Below, in pieces: positions 1 to 7,706 of a stretch of DNA of 15,061 bases. A program made the translations under genes and the position numbers. The notes beneath the pieces were generated by a model. That model did not search any database, had not been told where the DNA came from, and worked only from the letters and a program-made list of their open reading frames with translations. Position 1 is the stretch's first letter; every line of letters starts with the position of its first letter. The DNA is from Pleurotus djamor. Lineage: Eukaryota; Basidiomycota; Agaricomycetes; Agaricales; Pleurotaceae. Location of the stretch: NCBI GenBank assembly GCA_029747585.1, contig JAPEVF010001030.1:1-15061 (forward strand). Reading direction: 5' to 3'.

Positions 1-54
1 CCAGTTCGTCGTTTCTTTTTCCCTCGTCCAAGTGATGCTAATAACGAACAACAG

Positions 55-687
55 CTGATGTTTCGAGCCCATCCTTCCAAACGCAACGTGAGCACAAGTG
101 TCTCGCGGAGATAGTCAATCACTGACTTTATTCACATCCAGCGGAGTGGAAACTCTACTACAGCGCGCGAAGCGCCTATGGTCCGCTCGTCAGTGGCCTT
201 AAGGCGACCGATGCCCTCGGTCCTTCCTTCTGGCATAAAGTAACGGAAGGCTTCGAGCGGGATAACGCCGCTTTTGAGAAGTGGAACACTTTCCAAAGCC
301 GAGGGGCCAAGGTCAAAGGTTGTGACGCTGACTGCAAGAAGGTAACCATCTGCAACTTGAGAACGTTGCGCTCCCAGGACAACTGCGTTAGTGTTTGATA
401 CCTATAATTGTAAATGCGAGACCTCGGTGCTGATATCTGATATCGTTATATAGGACAAATCGAAACCAGGCCTGCAAGTCAGACAAGACATCGCTGAGGC
501 CCCAATCAAGGATGGAGAACTGGGTGAAATCCTGTCCAAGGCAACCGTCAAGCTTGCGGAAAATACGGTCAGTCTCTTTATTGAGAGAGAGGCAACGCCC
601 TAACTTATCCTTTCTCAGCCTGAAACAGAAGCGCAGCTCGTAGAACTTCGCAAGAAACTCGAGGCCATTCTTGGAGATGCAGCGTAG
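55..687 (+). CDS. acid sphingomyelinase-like phosphodiesterase, C-terminal part (5' end outside window)
   Basis: Partial gene. Proposed coding exons are 55-87, 142-386, 454-567 and 619-687 (TAG 685-687); bases 1-54 look like the end of an intron with a CTAAT branch site. The joined product contains a WKLYYSARSAYGPLV stretch, then FWHKVTEGFERD, a KSRG-like FQSRG, and the cysteine motif CDADCKK..ICNLR..RSQDNC. This series is typical of the C-terminal domain of secreted acid sphingomyelinases, which cleave sphingomyelin to ceramide and phosphocholine in lysosomes/vacuoles or outside the cell. The metallophosphatase active site is upstream of the window. If the intron 387-453 is retained, the protein stops at 396-398 right after the cysteine motif. 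Splicing is preferred because the next two exons are exactly 114 and 69 nt, open, and add a charged helical tail. Family call is firm; substrate is inferred. Confidence 0.8.
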
Positions 688-929
688 ATGCAACTTGCTT
701 GTAAAATTCTTGTACTTATATACCTATTCGATGTAGTAGTACTTGTAAGAAGCTTTTCTTTAAACACATCTCCTCTGCGAGATAAACTGAGTTCGTTCGT
801 TCCTCGGAGCCTCCCCAGTGGCATTGTCCGTCGCTTGGCCCAATATATCTGAAGCAAGCGCGTTGGGCCCGGTAGTCCCAGCAGTCGTTACGCAAGGGTA
901 CATATTAATTGATGATTGGACCAAATAGC

Positions 930-993
930 AAAATAATATTGAGACCCGTAGGTCTACCACTCCGGGAAAGCGTGTCATCCTTGTGCAGGGGCC

Positions 994-1024
<31 letters not shown>

Positions 1025-1050
1025 TTCGTATGTCACCCCGAAGTGCCAAG
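930..1050 (-). ncRNA. U6 spliceosomal snRNA
   Basis: Read on the minus strand, the segment carries the near-universal U6 core: AAATTGGAACGATACAGAGA, followed by AGATTAGCATGGCCCCTGC and ACAAGGATGACACGC. The ACAGAGA box, which pairs with the 5' splice site, is at 1004-1010. The AGC triad and the internal stem-loop bases follow it. U6 forms the catalytic centre of the spliceosome with U2. The 5' end is estimated at about 1050 by comparison with the spacing in human U6; it contains CACTTCGGGGTG, a likely 5' capping stem-loop. The 3' end is placed at the T tract opposite 930-933, as expected for RNA polymerase III termination. Just before it, 943-956 can fold into a 5-bp hairpin with a UACG loop. 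No intron interrupts the gene. I saw no convincing TATA box or B box, so exact ends and promoter are uncertain. Confidence 0.95.
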
Positions 1051-1992
1051 GTGGCGACCGAGTCGCGCTTTTTGTCGAGACCACCTGTTCGGGCGCTTCA
1101 CGCTCCTAACTGAGTATGTCCTCGGAACTGACCGCAACATCCATCTGAACTTTTCAACTTACACTTTTCTGCCCACACATATGAAGGGCTTTAATTCTCA
1201 GTCCACTTACTGATTATGCAGAAAAATAATTGCCTGAACTCAGGTTGAACGCAGGAATAGACTGACAACACTGGCCATACGACATCACGCGTCTCATTGG
1301 GGCACACGAATTTGTCATTCTCAATAGAGGCTGGAACTCGAGCCTAACGCGAATCGGATCGTAGTCGCGTATCGCTCCAACCATCAAGTAGTTCTATGTA
1401 CTTGTAAGCGGTGCATGTGAGCCCCTTCTCTTCTATCAAGTCACTTCACGTGTACTTCTCTCCAACTGGTAAGCTCGTCTGACTCTTGCACGCACTCAGA
1501 GCTGACGAAGTTACCACCGTTTCGCTGCCACGTCAGATTGCTGCACATTGCGAAGGGACTTCTCGGACTGAGGCCTCCGCCTACCACAGTTGCCGCTGCA
1601 CTCGGTCACTTAACCATGCGACGCATGGTGTCTCCAGCTGACCGCGCTTGCTTCTCTGGCGATGCTTATACAGAGGCTCGTCTCGGAACCCAATACTTTC
1701 AACGCACTTGTCTAATTTCAAACTACATCCCAGGTGACCAGTTGTCATGGTATATGATCCTCCGAGGTTTTGTAAGGCTGCGCGTATCCATCGTCACCGA
1801 CCAGAGCTCGCTGAATGTGGTATGTTCTTTACTTCGGGTGTCTTTGCAACCATGCGGCCCCTGCGTATATTTTCGTTTCGGATCAGCTTTCCAAGATATT
1901 GTGCTCGCTAGCGCAGACATACCACCCACTCCATCTCTGGTCTTCCTATCTACCTGGCAAAAGACGGTTCGCCCATCAAAGTTTTCCCATCA
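1051..1992. other. intergenic region between U6 and the GH16 gene, no gene recognised
   Basis: About 940 bases without a recognisable gene. Several open stretches occur from about 1500 to 1990 on the plus strand in all three frames (the longest, 1538-2059, has only a TTG start and runs over the GH16 promoter). None shows a family motif, and I could not join them into a convincing spliced product. The region contains a perfect inverted repeat at 1613-1629. It most likely serves as upstream region for U6 (proximal part) and GH16 (distal part). Confidence 0.5.
1613..1629. repeat. perfect 8-bp inverted repeat
   Basis: ACCATGCG and CGCATGGT flank a single A at 1621, giving a 17-bp perfect dyad about 430 bp upstream of the GH16 start codon. 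It could be a binding site for a dimeric regulator; that role is inference only. Confidence 0.45.
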
Positions 1993-1999
1993 TATAAAT
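1993..1999 (+). promoter_or_regulatory. TATA box of the GH16 gene
   Basis: TATAAAT lies 57 bp before the first ATG of the GH16 gene, a normal spacing for a strongly regulated fungal secreted-enzyme gene. Identified by sequence and position only. Confidence 0.6.
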
Positions 2000-2055
2000 G
2001 GCAGCTGCTGTCGCCACAACGATGTGCTTAACCTCTCCGATTCGCCATTCGCTGC

Positions 2056-3588
2056 ATGATGAAGTCCACATTTCTCTCTGGCTTAATTTCTCTGGCCTTA
2101 CTTGCTTCACCAGCTTTCGGTGCTACCTATGGCTTGACTGACAACATCGTCGGTTCTGCCTTCCTGAACACCTTCAATTTTCAAGCAATCGCCGACCCAA
2201 CACACGGCAGAGTGTAAGTCGTGGTGAGTATGCAATCGTTGCATCCGGTGCTCACATCATTGACAGTAACTACGTCGATGCCAATACCGCTCGTTCAAAG
2301 AATTTGACCTTCGCCTCTGGCGATACCTTCATCCTCCGCGCCGATCACACCACGGTGTTGAACCCTAACGGCGCAGGCAGAGACTCAGTTCGTATTCGAT
2401 CGAACAAACTCTACACTACTCACGTCGCGGTGTGAGTATCATCCCGCCCATCAGGTCGTTCCCCTCTAAATCCCTGTAGGTTTAACATTCGCCACATGCC
2501 CCAAGGTTGTGGTACCTGGCCCGCGGTAAATTGGGTTCTTCATCATCTCGATTCTTTCTCACACTCGACCATCACGCACTTAGGTCTGGGAGACTAATGA
2601 AGCCTCTTGGCCGAATGGTGTAAGCCTCCCGGATGCCCTATCGACTCCTATCCTCCTAACAGATCTTACTTCCCGGTTTAGGGCGAAATAGACATCGTCG
2701 AAGGTGTTAACGATCAGGCACCGAACGCAATCACTCTTCATACCAGTGCTGGTACGTCATTCTACTATTAGATCATGAATTGAATAAACTTTGTGGTCGC
2801 AGGTTGCACCATGCCCGCTTCGCGTCCCATGACTGGGCAAGTCGTCTTCCTATACTGGCTACCGAACGAGACTAACGTTAGATGCTGGATATCTTTAGCA
2901 CTGCTGGCCAGAACGATTGCAACGTCGCTGTCAATGGGAACACTGGCTGTGGCGTGAGGCAAAATGATGCTAACAGCTATGGACCTGGGTTCAACAACAA
3001 CGGTGGAGGATGGTGAGTTGTGTTCTCCAAGTTTCATCAACCTGATCGCTTATATTTATGGGTTTGAAGGTATGTTGTTGAGAGAACCAACAGCTTCATC
3101 AGAGTCTGGTTCTGGGCTAGGAACTCAGGCAGTGTCCCCTCGTCCGTCCGCAACGGTGATGCTTCTGTGAACACGGATACCTTCGTACGTCGTTCCGTTC
3201 CATCGTCTTATCTCTATCGCAAGAGCATCAGTCCTTACGATGTCACCATCTACAGGGAACCCCTACGGCGTTCTTCCCTAATACTCAGTGTGACATCGCG
3301 TCGCACTTCAACCAACACAACATCATCATCAACTTGACTTTCTGTGAGTATTCGAATGCATGCGAAACGTCCAATTTGTTACTTAATTGGCGTGCTTGAT
3401 AGGCGGAGACTGGGCTGGCTCAGTTTACGGTCAATCTGGTTGTCCATCATCCTGCAATGGTGAGTCCGATGCTCCCTTCACCCCTCAAAATGTGTATGTT
3501 GACCATTCTGGTAGACTTTGTCAACAACAACCCCGGAAGCTTCACTAATGCCTACTTTGACATTGCGTCCCTCAGGGTGTACACATAA
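2056..3588 (+). CDS. secreted GH16 family endo-beta-glucanase-like glycosidase
   Basis: Eleven proposed exons (2056-2213, 2267-2431, 2480-2525, 2584-2619, 2682-2751, 2803-2836, 2899-3012, 3070-3184, 3256-3343, 3403-3459, 3515-3588) join into a 318-residue protein with no frame break. Residues 1 to about 22 are a signal peptide with a leucine-rich core. The GH16 active-site motif E-x-D-x-x-E is present as GEIDIVEG, with E137 as likely nucleophile, D139, and E142 as acid/base. Flanking MPQGCGTWPAV and HTSAGCTMPASRP are typical of the Agaricomycete laminarinase-type branch, which hydrolyses beta-1,3(4)-glucans in cell walls. Two in-frame ATGs (2056, 2059) are adjacent; either could start translation. 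Intron 2837-2898 is read as GC-AG (GCAAGT donor), since the nearby GT donors break the frame. Exact substrate cannot be told from sequence. Confidence 0.93.
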
Positions 3589-3888
3589 GGGACATGAAAT
3601 TTGACACGATTCAATAGAGTGGCAGAAGAGACTGATATATATGTATTTATCTTCAATTATTAAGAGTGAGCCCAACCAAGCACTGGCGCAGGCCGCGTCC
3701 GTGAGAACTACTTTTATTTCGCTTCTATTTTGACCCGAACCACCTGTCACCACCAACGAATCCCAAGTCCCTCTCTATGGCGCTGGAAGTGCAGGGAAGC
3801 GACGAGGTGTTGGGTCTACTGTCATTCCGAAACGATCATCCCAACGCTCTGTGATGAATACAAACGCATTACCCCATACACAACAATA
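3589..3888. other. 3' flank of the GH16 gene, no gene recognised
   Basis: Non-coding flank between the GH16 stop codon and the left end of the MITE-like element. The first 80 bases are AT-rich (TATATATGTATTTAT and neighbours), consistent with a 3' untranslated region and polyadenylation zone. I see no conserved reading frame in the rest. Confidence 0.5.
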
Positions 3889-3906
3889 GGGTAGTTCAAA
3901 GCAAAT

Positions 3907-3936
3907 GATTTGAACTTGATTTGGGGTTTGATTTGG
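3907..3936 (+). repeat. left cluster of GATTTG repeats
   Basis: GATTTG begins at 3907, 3918 and 3930, so the spacing is 11 and 12 bp. The same motif occurs inverted near the right end of the candidate element. Confidence 0.6.
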
Positions 3937-4211
3937 AGAACACTTGGCGAACTTCGCTTTCACCAGCGATTTCGGCCAAGCACGGCGAACGTATCGGGGG
4001 TTGAATGACCCCTGGATTGGGTTCTGTTAGGTCTGAGACACACGCACCGTTTTTAGCACTATAAAAGAGTCCGCTCGTGCTAGATAAAGGTCTGAAAGAC
4101 GACGAGTGCGCATACGGGAAAATGAACAGACGTACAAGAGCGAAATTCCTCGGCCATTTGCTCAGAACTAGGAAGAGTTACGACTCCGCTCGGCGGTCTC
4201 CGAAGCGTACC

Positions 4212-4250
4212 TCAAATCAACCTGGAATCAACCTGGAATCCGTCGAAATC
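4212..4250 (-). repeat. internal cluster of 11-bp AATC repeats
   Basis: AATC ends at 4218, 4229, 4240 and 4250; the unit AATCAACCTGG is exactly repeated at 4215-4225 and 4226-4236. The motif is the complement of the GATT core of the terminal clusters. Confidence 0.6.
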
Positions 4251-4304
4251 ACTACAAAAGGTGGGGGTATCAAAGCTACGATTTGATTCGGATGGATTTT
4301 TGAG

Positions 4305-4371
4305 TCAAATCAAAATCCAAATCATCCTGGAATCAAGCCCAAATCACGTCCAAATCGCGTCCAAATCGCAG
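4305..4371 (-). repeat. right cluster of 11-bp CCAAATC repeats
   Basis: CCAAATC starts at 4317, 4339, 4350 and 4361, and a diverged copy (TGGAATC) sits at 4328, so five units fall in exact 11-bp register. A further near copy (TCAAATC) is at 4305. Units 4339-4349 and 4350-4360 differ by one base. On the minus strand the core is GATTTGG, matching the left cluster. Confidence 0.7.
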
Positions 4372-4576
4372 GTTTGAATTCCCCTAATGGTCACTGTCGT
4401 TTTCTGGCATCGGCGCAACTTTACGGCATCCACGCTCGCAAGACACTGCCAGAGAAACACATCATGGAAACACATTGTAGAATCTCTTGCGTTCTCGAGG
4501 CACCCGTCTGTGTCGTACATATATCTGCGGCAGTTTCTGAGACAATAGAAACGAAAGCCGATACTTCAGTTTGAGT

Positions 4577-6120
4577 ATGGCATACCTAAACCATGCACTC
4601 ACCATCTGCGAGTTCTTTGCATTTCTGCTTGTTATCAGTCCCTTTCCATGGCACCTCAAGGGTAAGTGGATCGCAAACTCTCGACTGCCAAACTCTCACT
4701 AGGTACTTGTACTCAGCGTGGAATACTGGGACATGTCTATTCATGTTTTGGTGTGGGCTTGGGTGCTTCGTACAGTTTCTCAACACGATAATATACTCTG
4801 ACACCATCCAAGTCCAGTCTAAGATTTGGTGTGAAATGTGTGCGTCTGTCTCCTTGTATTGAGCGCGAGGGTGTTAGCGAACGTATCACCTATCACTTGT
4901 CCTTTAGCGGGGAAATTGCTTGCTTCTCTCAGCTACGGTATCCCTGCCTCCATACTTGGCATCAATCGTCGGCTGTACATTATCGGTCGGTTCACCATGA
5001 CAGGCATGCCCTCGGTTCGTTACCGCCCTTCTGTCTCGAGTGCCGACATGTTAAACCCACTTCTCATCCCAGAGCAGACGGATGGTTTTGACTGATCTAG
5101 CGATCGGCTTGCTCATGTCCGCTATTTTCACTGGTCTTAGTGAGTGAAACCTAACTGTTATACAAGTTGTAGGTTTCCCCGGGCCTTATTTGTTTTCTAG
5201 TTTCTCTTCCTCACGGTGCCCTTGGGGACCTCTACGAAGATATCGGTTGTTTCCAGAGGTACTACAACACCATCCCAGCTATCGTGATACAAGCTCTTCC
5301 ACCCGTCGTAATTGGCGTCGTCTCGGGCATCTATGGTCGTGCGTTATTGAACAATCTTCATCTGTCACGACGGCTCAATTCTAATCCTGGAACTTCAATA
5401 GTCTTCAATGTGTTCACTTTCTACAAACGTCGCACAGAGCTAAAGCGAATGTGGAGTCCGGAAACATGGAGTCCGGAAACATGAACATAAGCATCGATTT
5501 CAGCGATTATCATCGGCTTTTCTATCTTGGACTTGTCGATGTGATATTCACCATCCCCATCGCTACTTGGTCTGCCTATAGCCTCATCAGTTTCGCAAAA
5601 GTCCATCCATGGATATGGGCCGACGTCAAGCGCGATTACCATCGCTTCTGGATTTTTACCAGAGACCAATGGGAAGCCATCAATCCCTTGCAGTTCAAGA
5701 TCGCGCTCTGGTTCAACGTCCTTTGCGCTTACACTTTCTTCATATTCTTTGGGCTCAACAAAGAAGCGAGAGGTCGGTATCAACGGGCCGCAATATGGTT
5801 ACTGAAGCCGTTTATTCAAGAGGAGTTGAGCCTACACTTCCTCCACTACAATTCCATCGGTAACTTATAGCTACCGATCCGCTGTGACTTGTCCGGTCGC
5901 TTATTGACTTACTTATTGTAGGGATTCTCGCCATCGGAAACGTGCAGCTCCACACCCCAGTGCTCTCAGCACAACTGTCGATACCAACACTAGCACTAGC
6001 TTCGGCCCGTACCCATCGACACAGGCAGGAGTTCCTCCACGCTCGATAGATATACCTTTAGTAGTAGTCGGTCCCAGCCCACTATCACGGATGTCACTCA
6101 ATAGCCATAGCGTGAAATAG
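4577..6120 (+). pseudogene. Ste3-type pheromone receptor, upstream tandem copy, with two frame disruptions
   Basis: Homologous exons are 4577-4661, 4717-4839, 4908-5014, 5073-5139, 5201-5338, 5402-5859 and 5922-6120 (TAG 6118-6120). The first five have exactly the same lengths (85, 123, 107, 67, 138 nt) as those of the receptor at 7707. The product shows the Ste3 landmarks: FPWHL after helix 1, AWNTGT, IPASILGINRRLY at helix 3, DIGCF..YYNTIPA before helix 5 and TFFIFFGLNKEARGRY after helix 7, then a Ser/Thr-rich tail. Ste3 proteins are class D GPCRs for lipidated pheromones. Exon 6 is broken twice relative to the paralogue. A net +14 nt near 5452-5484, at a 15-bp tandem duplication, leads to a TGA at 5482. 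A net -16 nt lies between 5799 and 5827. Three frames are therefore used in turn and the shifts do not compensate. Unusual short introns or sequence errors could also explain this. Splice sites otherwise look intact. Confidence 0.75.
5452..5481 (+). repeat. 15-bp tandem duplication at the first frame disruption
   Basis: TGGAGTCCGGAAACA is present twice in a row (5452-5466, 5467-5481) and is followed directly by TGA. The duplication itself is in frame. With one copy removed the segment would still be one base shorter than the matching part of the second receptor, so a 1-base loss is also needed to explain the shift. Confidence 0.9.
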
Positions 6121-6162
6121 TCGTGGCCCACTATGGATTGCTTTCTTCAAGCGACGCGGCCG

Positions 6163-6163
6163 N
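6163..6163. other. ambiguous base (N) in a GC-rich run
   Basis: The only N in the window, inside GCGGCCGNCGCCGGCGG between the convergent ends of the first receptor and the phosphotransferase. It lies outside both coding regions but shows that local sequence quality may be imperfect, which matters when judging the frame disruptions upstream. Confidence 0.95.
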
Positions 6164-6186
6164 CGCCGGCGGAGGAGACGAGGACG

Positions 6187-7359
6187 TCAATAAATTACTG
6201 TGGATTCGACGACACGATCCAAGACAACCTCGTGATTGTAACCTAATATGCATGGCGGAAGATGATCCCACCACGTACTATCGTCACGGACTGAACGTGT
6301 ATTCAACGCCTTGAGGAGTTCCCAGTACTCAGGATAGAACCCGCTTGTTTCCCAATCCAAAATCCCAGACAGCTGAACCGTTCCGTCAGGCGCGTCCGAG
6401 ACCATGATATTTCGTGGATGAAAATCGGCATGGGTAAACACGATTTCATGGTCAGATTGTAGCATGGGTCGCAACCATCGTTTGAAACCGATCGCAGCGC
6501 GGGAGGTTGGCGGATTCATAAGAAAATCGTTGAATTCGTGTTCAGAGTAGATTGGTGATTTGCTAACTTGTTCGTGGCGTCGGACATCTTTGCAGAGGCG
6601 CAGGCCGACAGGAGAACCAAGCGGAGAGCCTTCCGGTAGTTTGAGAGAGCGAAGGTCCTTGAGGGCGACATCCAAGACTTGTGAAATATGTGCCCTTTGT
6701 TGCGAGGTCAATGTCGGCCAACGGGACTCCAGGGTGGCGCCAGGAATGTGGGTCATGAACATGAATGACACAGAACCGATTGTCAAGAGTCCCAAAGGGT
6801 GAGGAGCGACAATGCTAGGAAAATGATCTTGAACGAATTGTAAGATGGCGTGCTCGTCATGTTCAAGTCTTTCCGCGACTTTAACCACCACGTCGTTCCC
6901 AACTTGTATCACAGCGCGCGTGTCGCACTCCCAGATTACTGAGCCATTGAAGATGCCTCTGAGCAATCTTGAACAGAGGCCAGAATCTTGTTTGTCCACG
7001 GTGTCGAGGATTTCAAGAACCTTCGGCTCGAGTGGATGAATTATACGAAGCGGAAGAGATTTCAGCACTTCTAAAGAGCTGATGGCGAAAGGAACATTGC
7101 CAAACGGGGCGAACACAGAGAGTGTACGGGTACCAAGAGGAGGGTCTGGCCTGTCTGAGGATGACACACATTTCTGACTCGTGCGTTTTGTCTGGCGTTC
7201 ACGAATCTTGCGGCGCAGGCTGGCATAAGAAACATAGACCTTCTCTAGAACAGACTCAATATCGGCGGATGGGTCGCGCTCGAGAGCCTTCGATATTTGC
7301 CTGAGGACTGATTTGTTGAGATTCGCGCAACCACGGTCTGTCGTAGGCTTGGATTCCAT
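6187..7359 (-). CDS. APH / choline-kinase-like phosphotransferase domain protein
   Basis: A single uninterrupted frame of 390 residues, unlike its intron-rich neighbours. Residues 1 to about 65 are polar and unassigned. From about residue 130 the protein follows the aminoglycoside phosphotransferase (APH) kinase fold: VVVK (K160, likely ATP-binding lysine), E169 in the following helix, a hinge near MTHIPGATLE (202-211), the catalytic loop FTHADFHPRNIMV (D312 as catalytic base, N317) and the metal-binding GILDWETSGFYP (D335). All key residues are present, so it is probably active. Fungi have many such proteins and the substrate cannot be deduced; a small alcohol or metabolite is as likely as an antibiotic. 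Its stop codon is 66 bp from the end of the convergent first receptor; its start faces the second receptor 347 bp away. The intronless structure might reflect retroposition or intron loss. Confidence 0.88.
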   Translation of the reverse strand: MESKPTTDRGCANLNKSVLRQISKALERDPSADIESVLEKVYVSYASLRRKIRERQTKRTSQKCVSSSDRPDPPLGTRTLSVFAPFGNVPFAISSLEVLKSLPLRIIHPLEPKVLEILDTVDKQDSGLCSRLLRGIFNGSVIWECDTRAVIQVGNDVVVKVAERLEHDEHAILQFVQDHFPSIVAPHPLGLLTIGSVSFMFMTHIPGATLESRWPTLTSQQRAHISQVLDVALKDLRSLKLPEGSPLGSPVGLRLCKDVRRHEQVSKSPIYSEHEFNDFLMNPPTSRAAIGFKRWLRPMLQSDHEIVFTHADFHPRNIMVSDAPDGTVQLSGILDWETSGFYPEYWELLKALNTRSVRDDSTWWDHLPPCILGYNHEVVLDRVVESTVIY

Positions 7360-7706
7360 CCCGCTCTATGACGAGAGGATGACAGTCGCTGACAACGTCC
7401 GAGTCGAAGCTCTTTTTCCAAGGGCGCTTGCAAGGCGCTTCAACAGGGAGACCCCTCAACTGCTACCCGACCCTGACTTGAATACAACGCCCTCCATTTA
7501 CAGAAGAACTACATAGGCGTTGCATAGGCGCAGCGCCCACATTCTATGTGCGGCAAGAAATACAACGTCTTATTGAGCCAATTTGGAACATAGCTTATGT
7601 TCGTCGTCGACTGGAGTACTCTGATTGCAGGGAAAGTCGAGGCTGTCGAGGCTCCTCTGACATATATTCCTCGAAAAAATGATACAACCATCGCCTTCCT
7701 TCACCC
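7360..7706. other. divergent intergenic region between phosphotransferase and second receptor
   Basis: This 347-bp stretch must hold both promoters. I saw no clear TATA box. No short frame on either strand ends in a Cys-aliphatic-aliphatic-X motif, so no pheromone precursor is recognised here. Short open frames crossing the region are shadows or unsupported. Confidence 0.5.

Larger units (their letters stand above)
3889..4384. mobile_element. candidate MITE-like non-autonomous element with 11-bp subterminal repeats
   Basis: The left end reads GGGTAGTTCAAA and the right end, on the other strand, GGGGAATTCAAA (10 of 12 identical). Both are flanked by TA (3887-3888 and 4385-4386), as a TA target-site duplication would leave. 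Just inside each end are several copies of GATTTG(G) in inverted orientation (3907-3936 on the left, 4305-4371 on the right), and a third cluster at 4212-4250. The length of about 496 bp, lack of a coding frame and repeat layout fit a miniature inverted-repeat transposable element. The TA duplication suggests a Tc1/mariner-like source, but with imperfect ends and only one copy in view this is a hypothesis. It ends 192 bp upstream of the first pheromone receptor start codon. Confidence 0.45.

Noticed and set aside
690..1540. tRNA genes near the U6 gene
   Set aside because: No cloverleaf with a convincing T-loop (GGTTCRANNCC) was found on either strand.
1538..2059. 173-codon open frame on the plus strand before the GH16 gene
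   Set aside because: It starts with TTG, covers the GH16 TATA box and start codon, and shows no family motif; treated as unsupported.
4490..4541. Short frame ending Cys-Gly-Ser-Phe-stop upstream of the first receptor
   Set aside because: No start codon after the preceding stop and not an aliphatic CaaX motif.
5421..5783. 120-codon minus-strand frame across the first receptor
   Set aside because: Antisense shadow of a conserved seven-helix coding exon.
5609..5863. 84-codon plus-strand frame inside the first receptor
   Set aside because: Its first part is an out-of-frame shadow of exon 6; only the last ~15 codons (EPTLPPLQFHR) match the paralogue and were used to locate the second frame shift.
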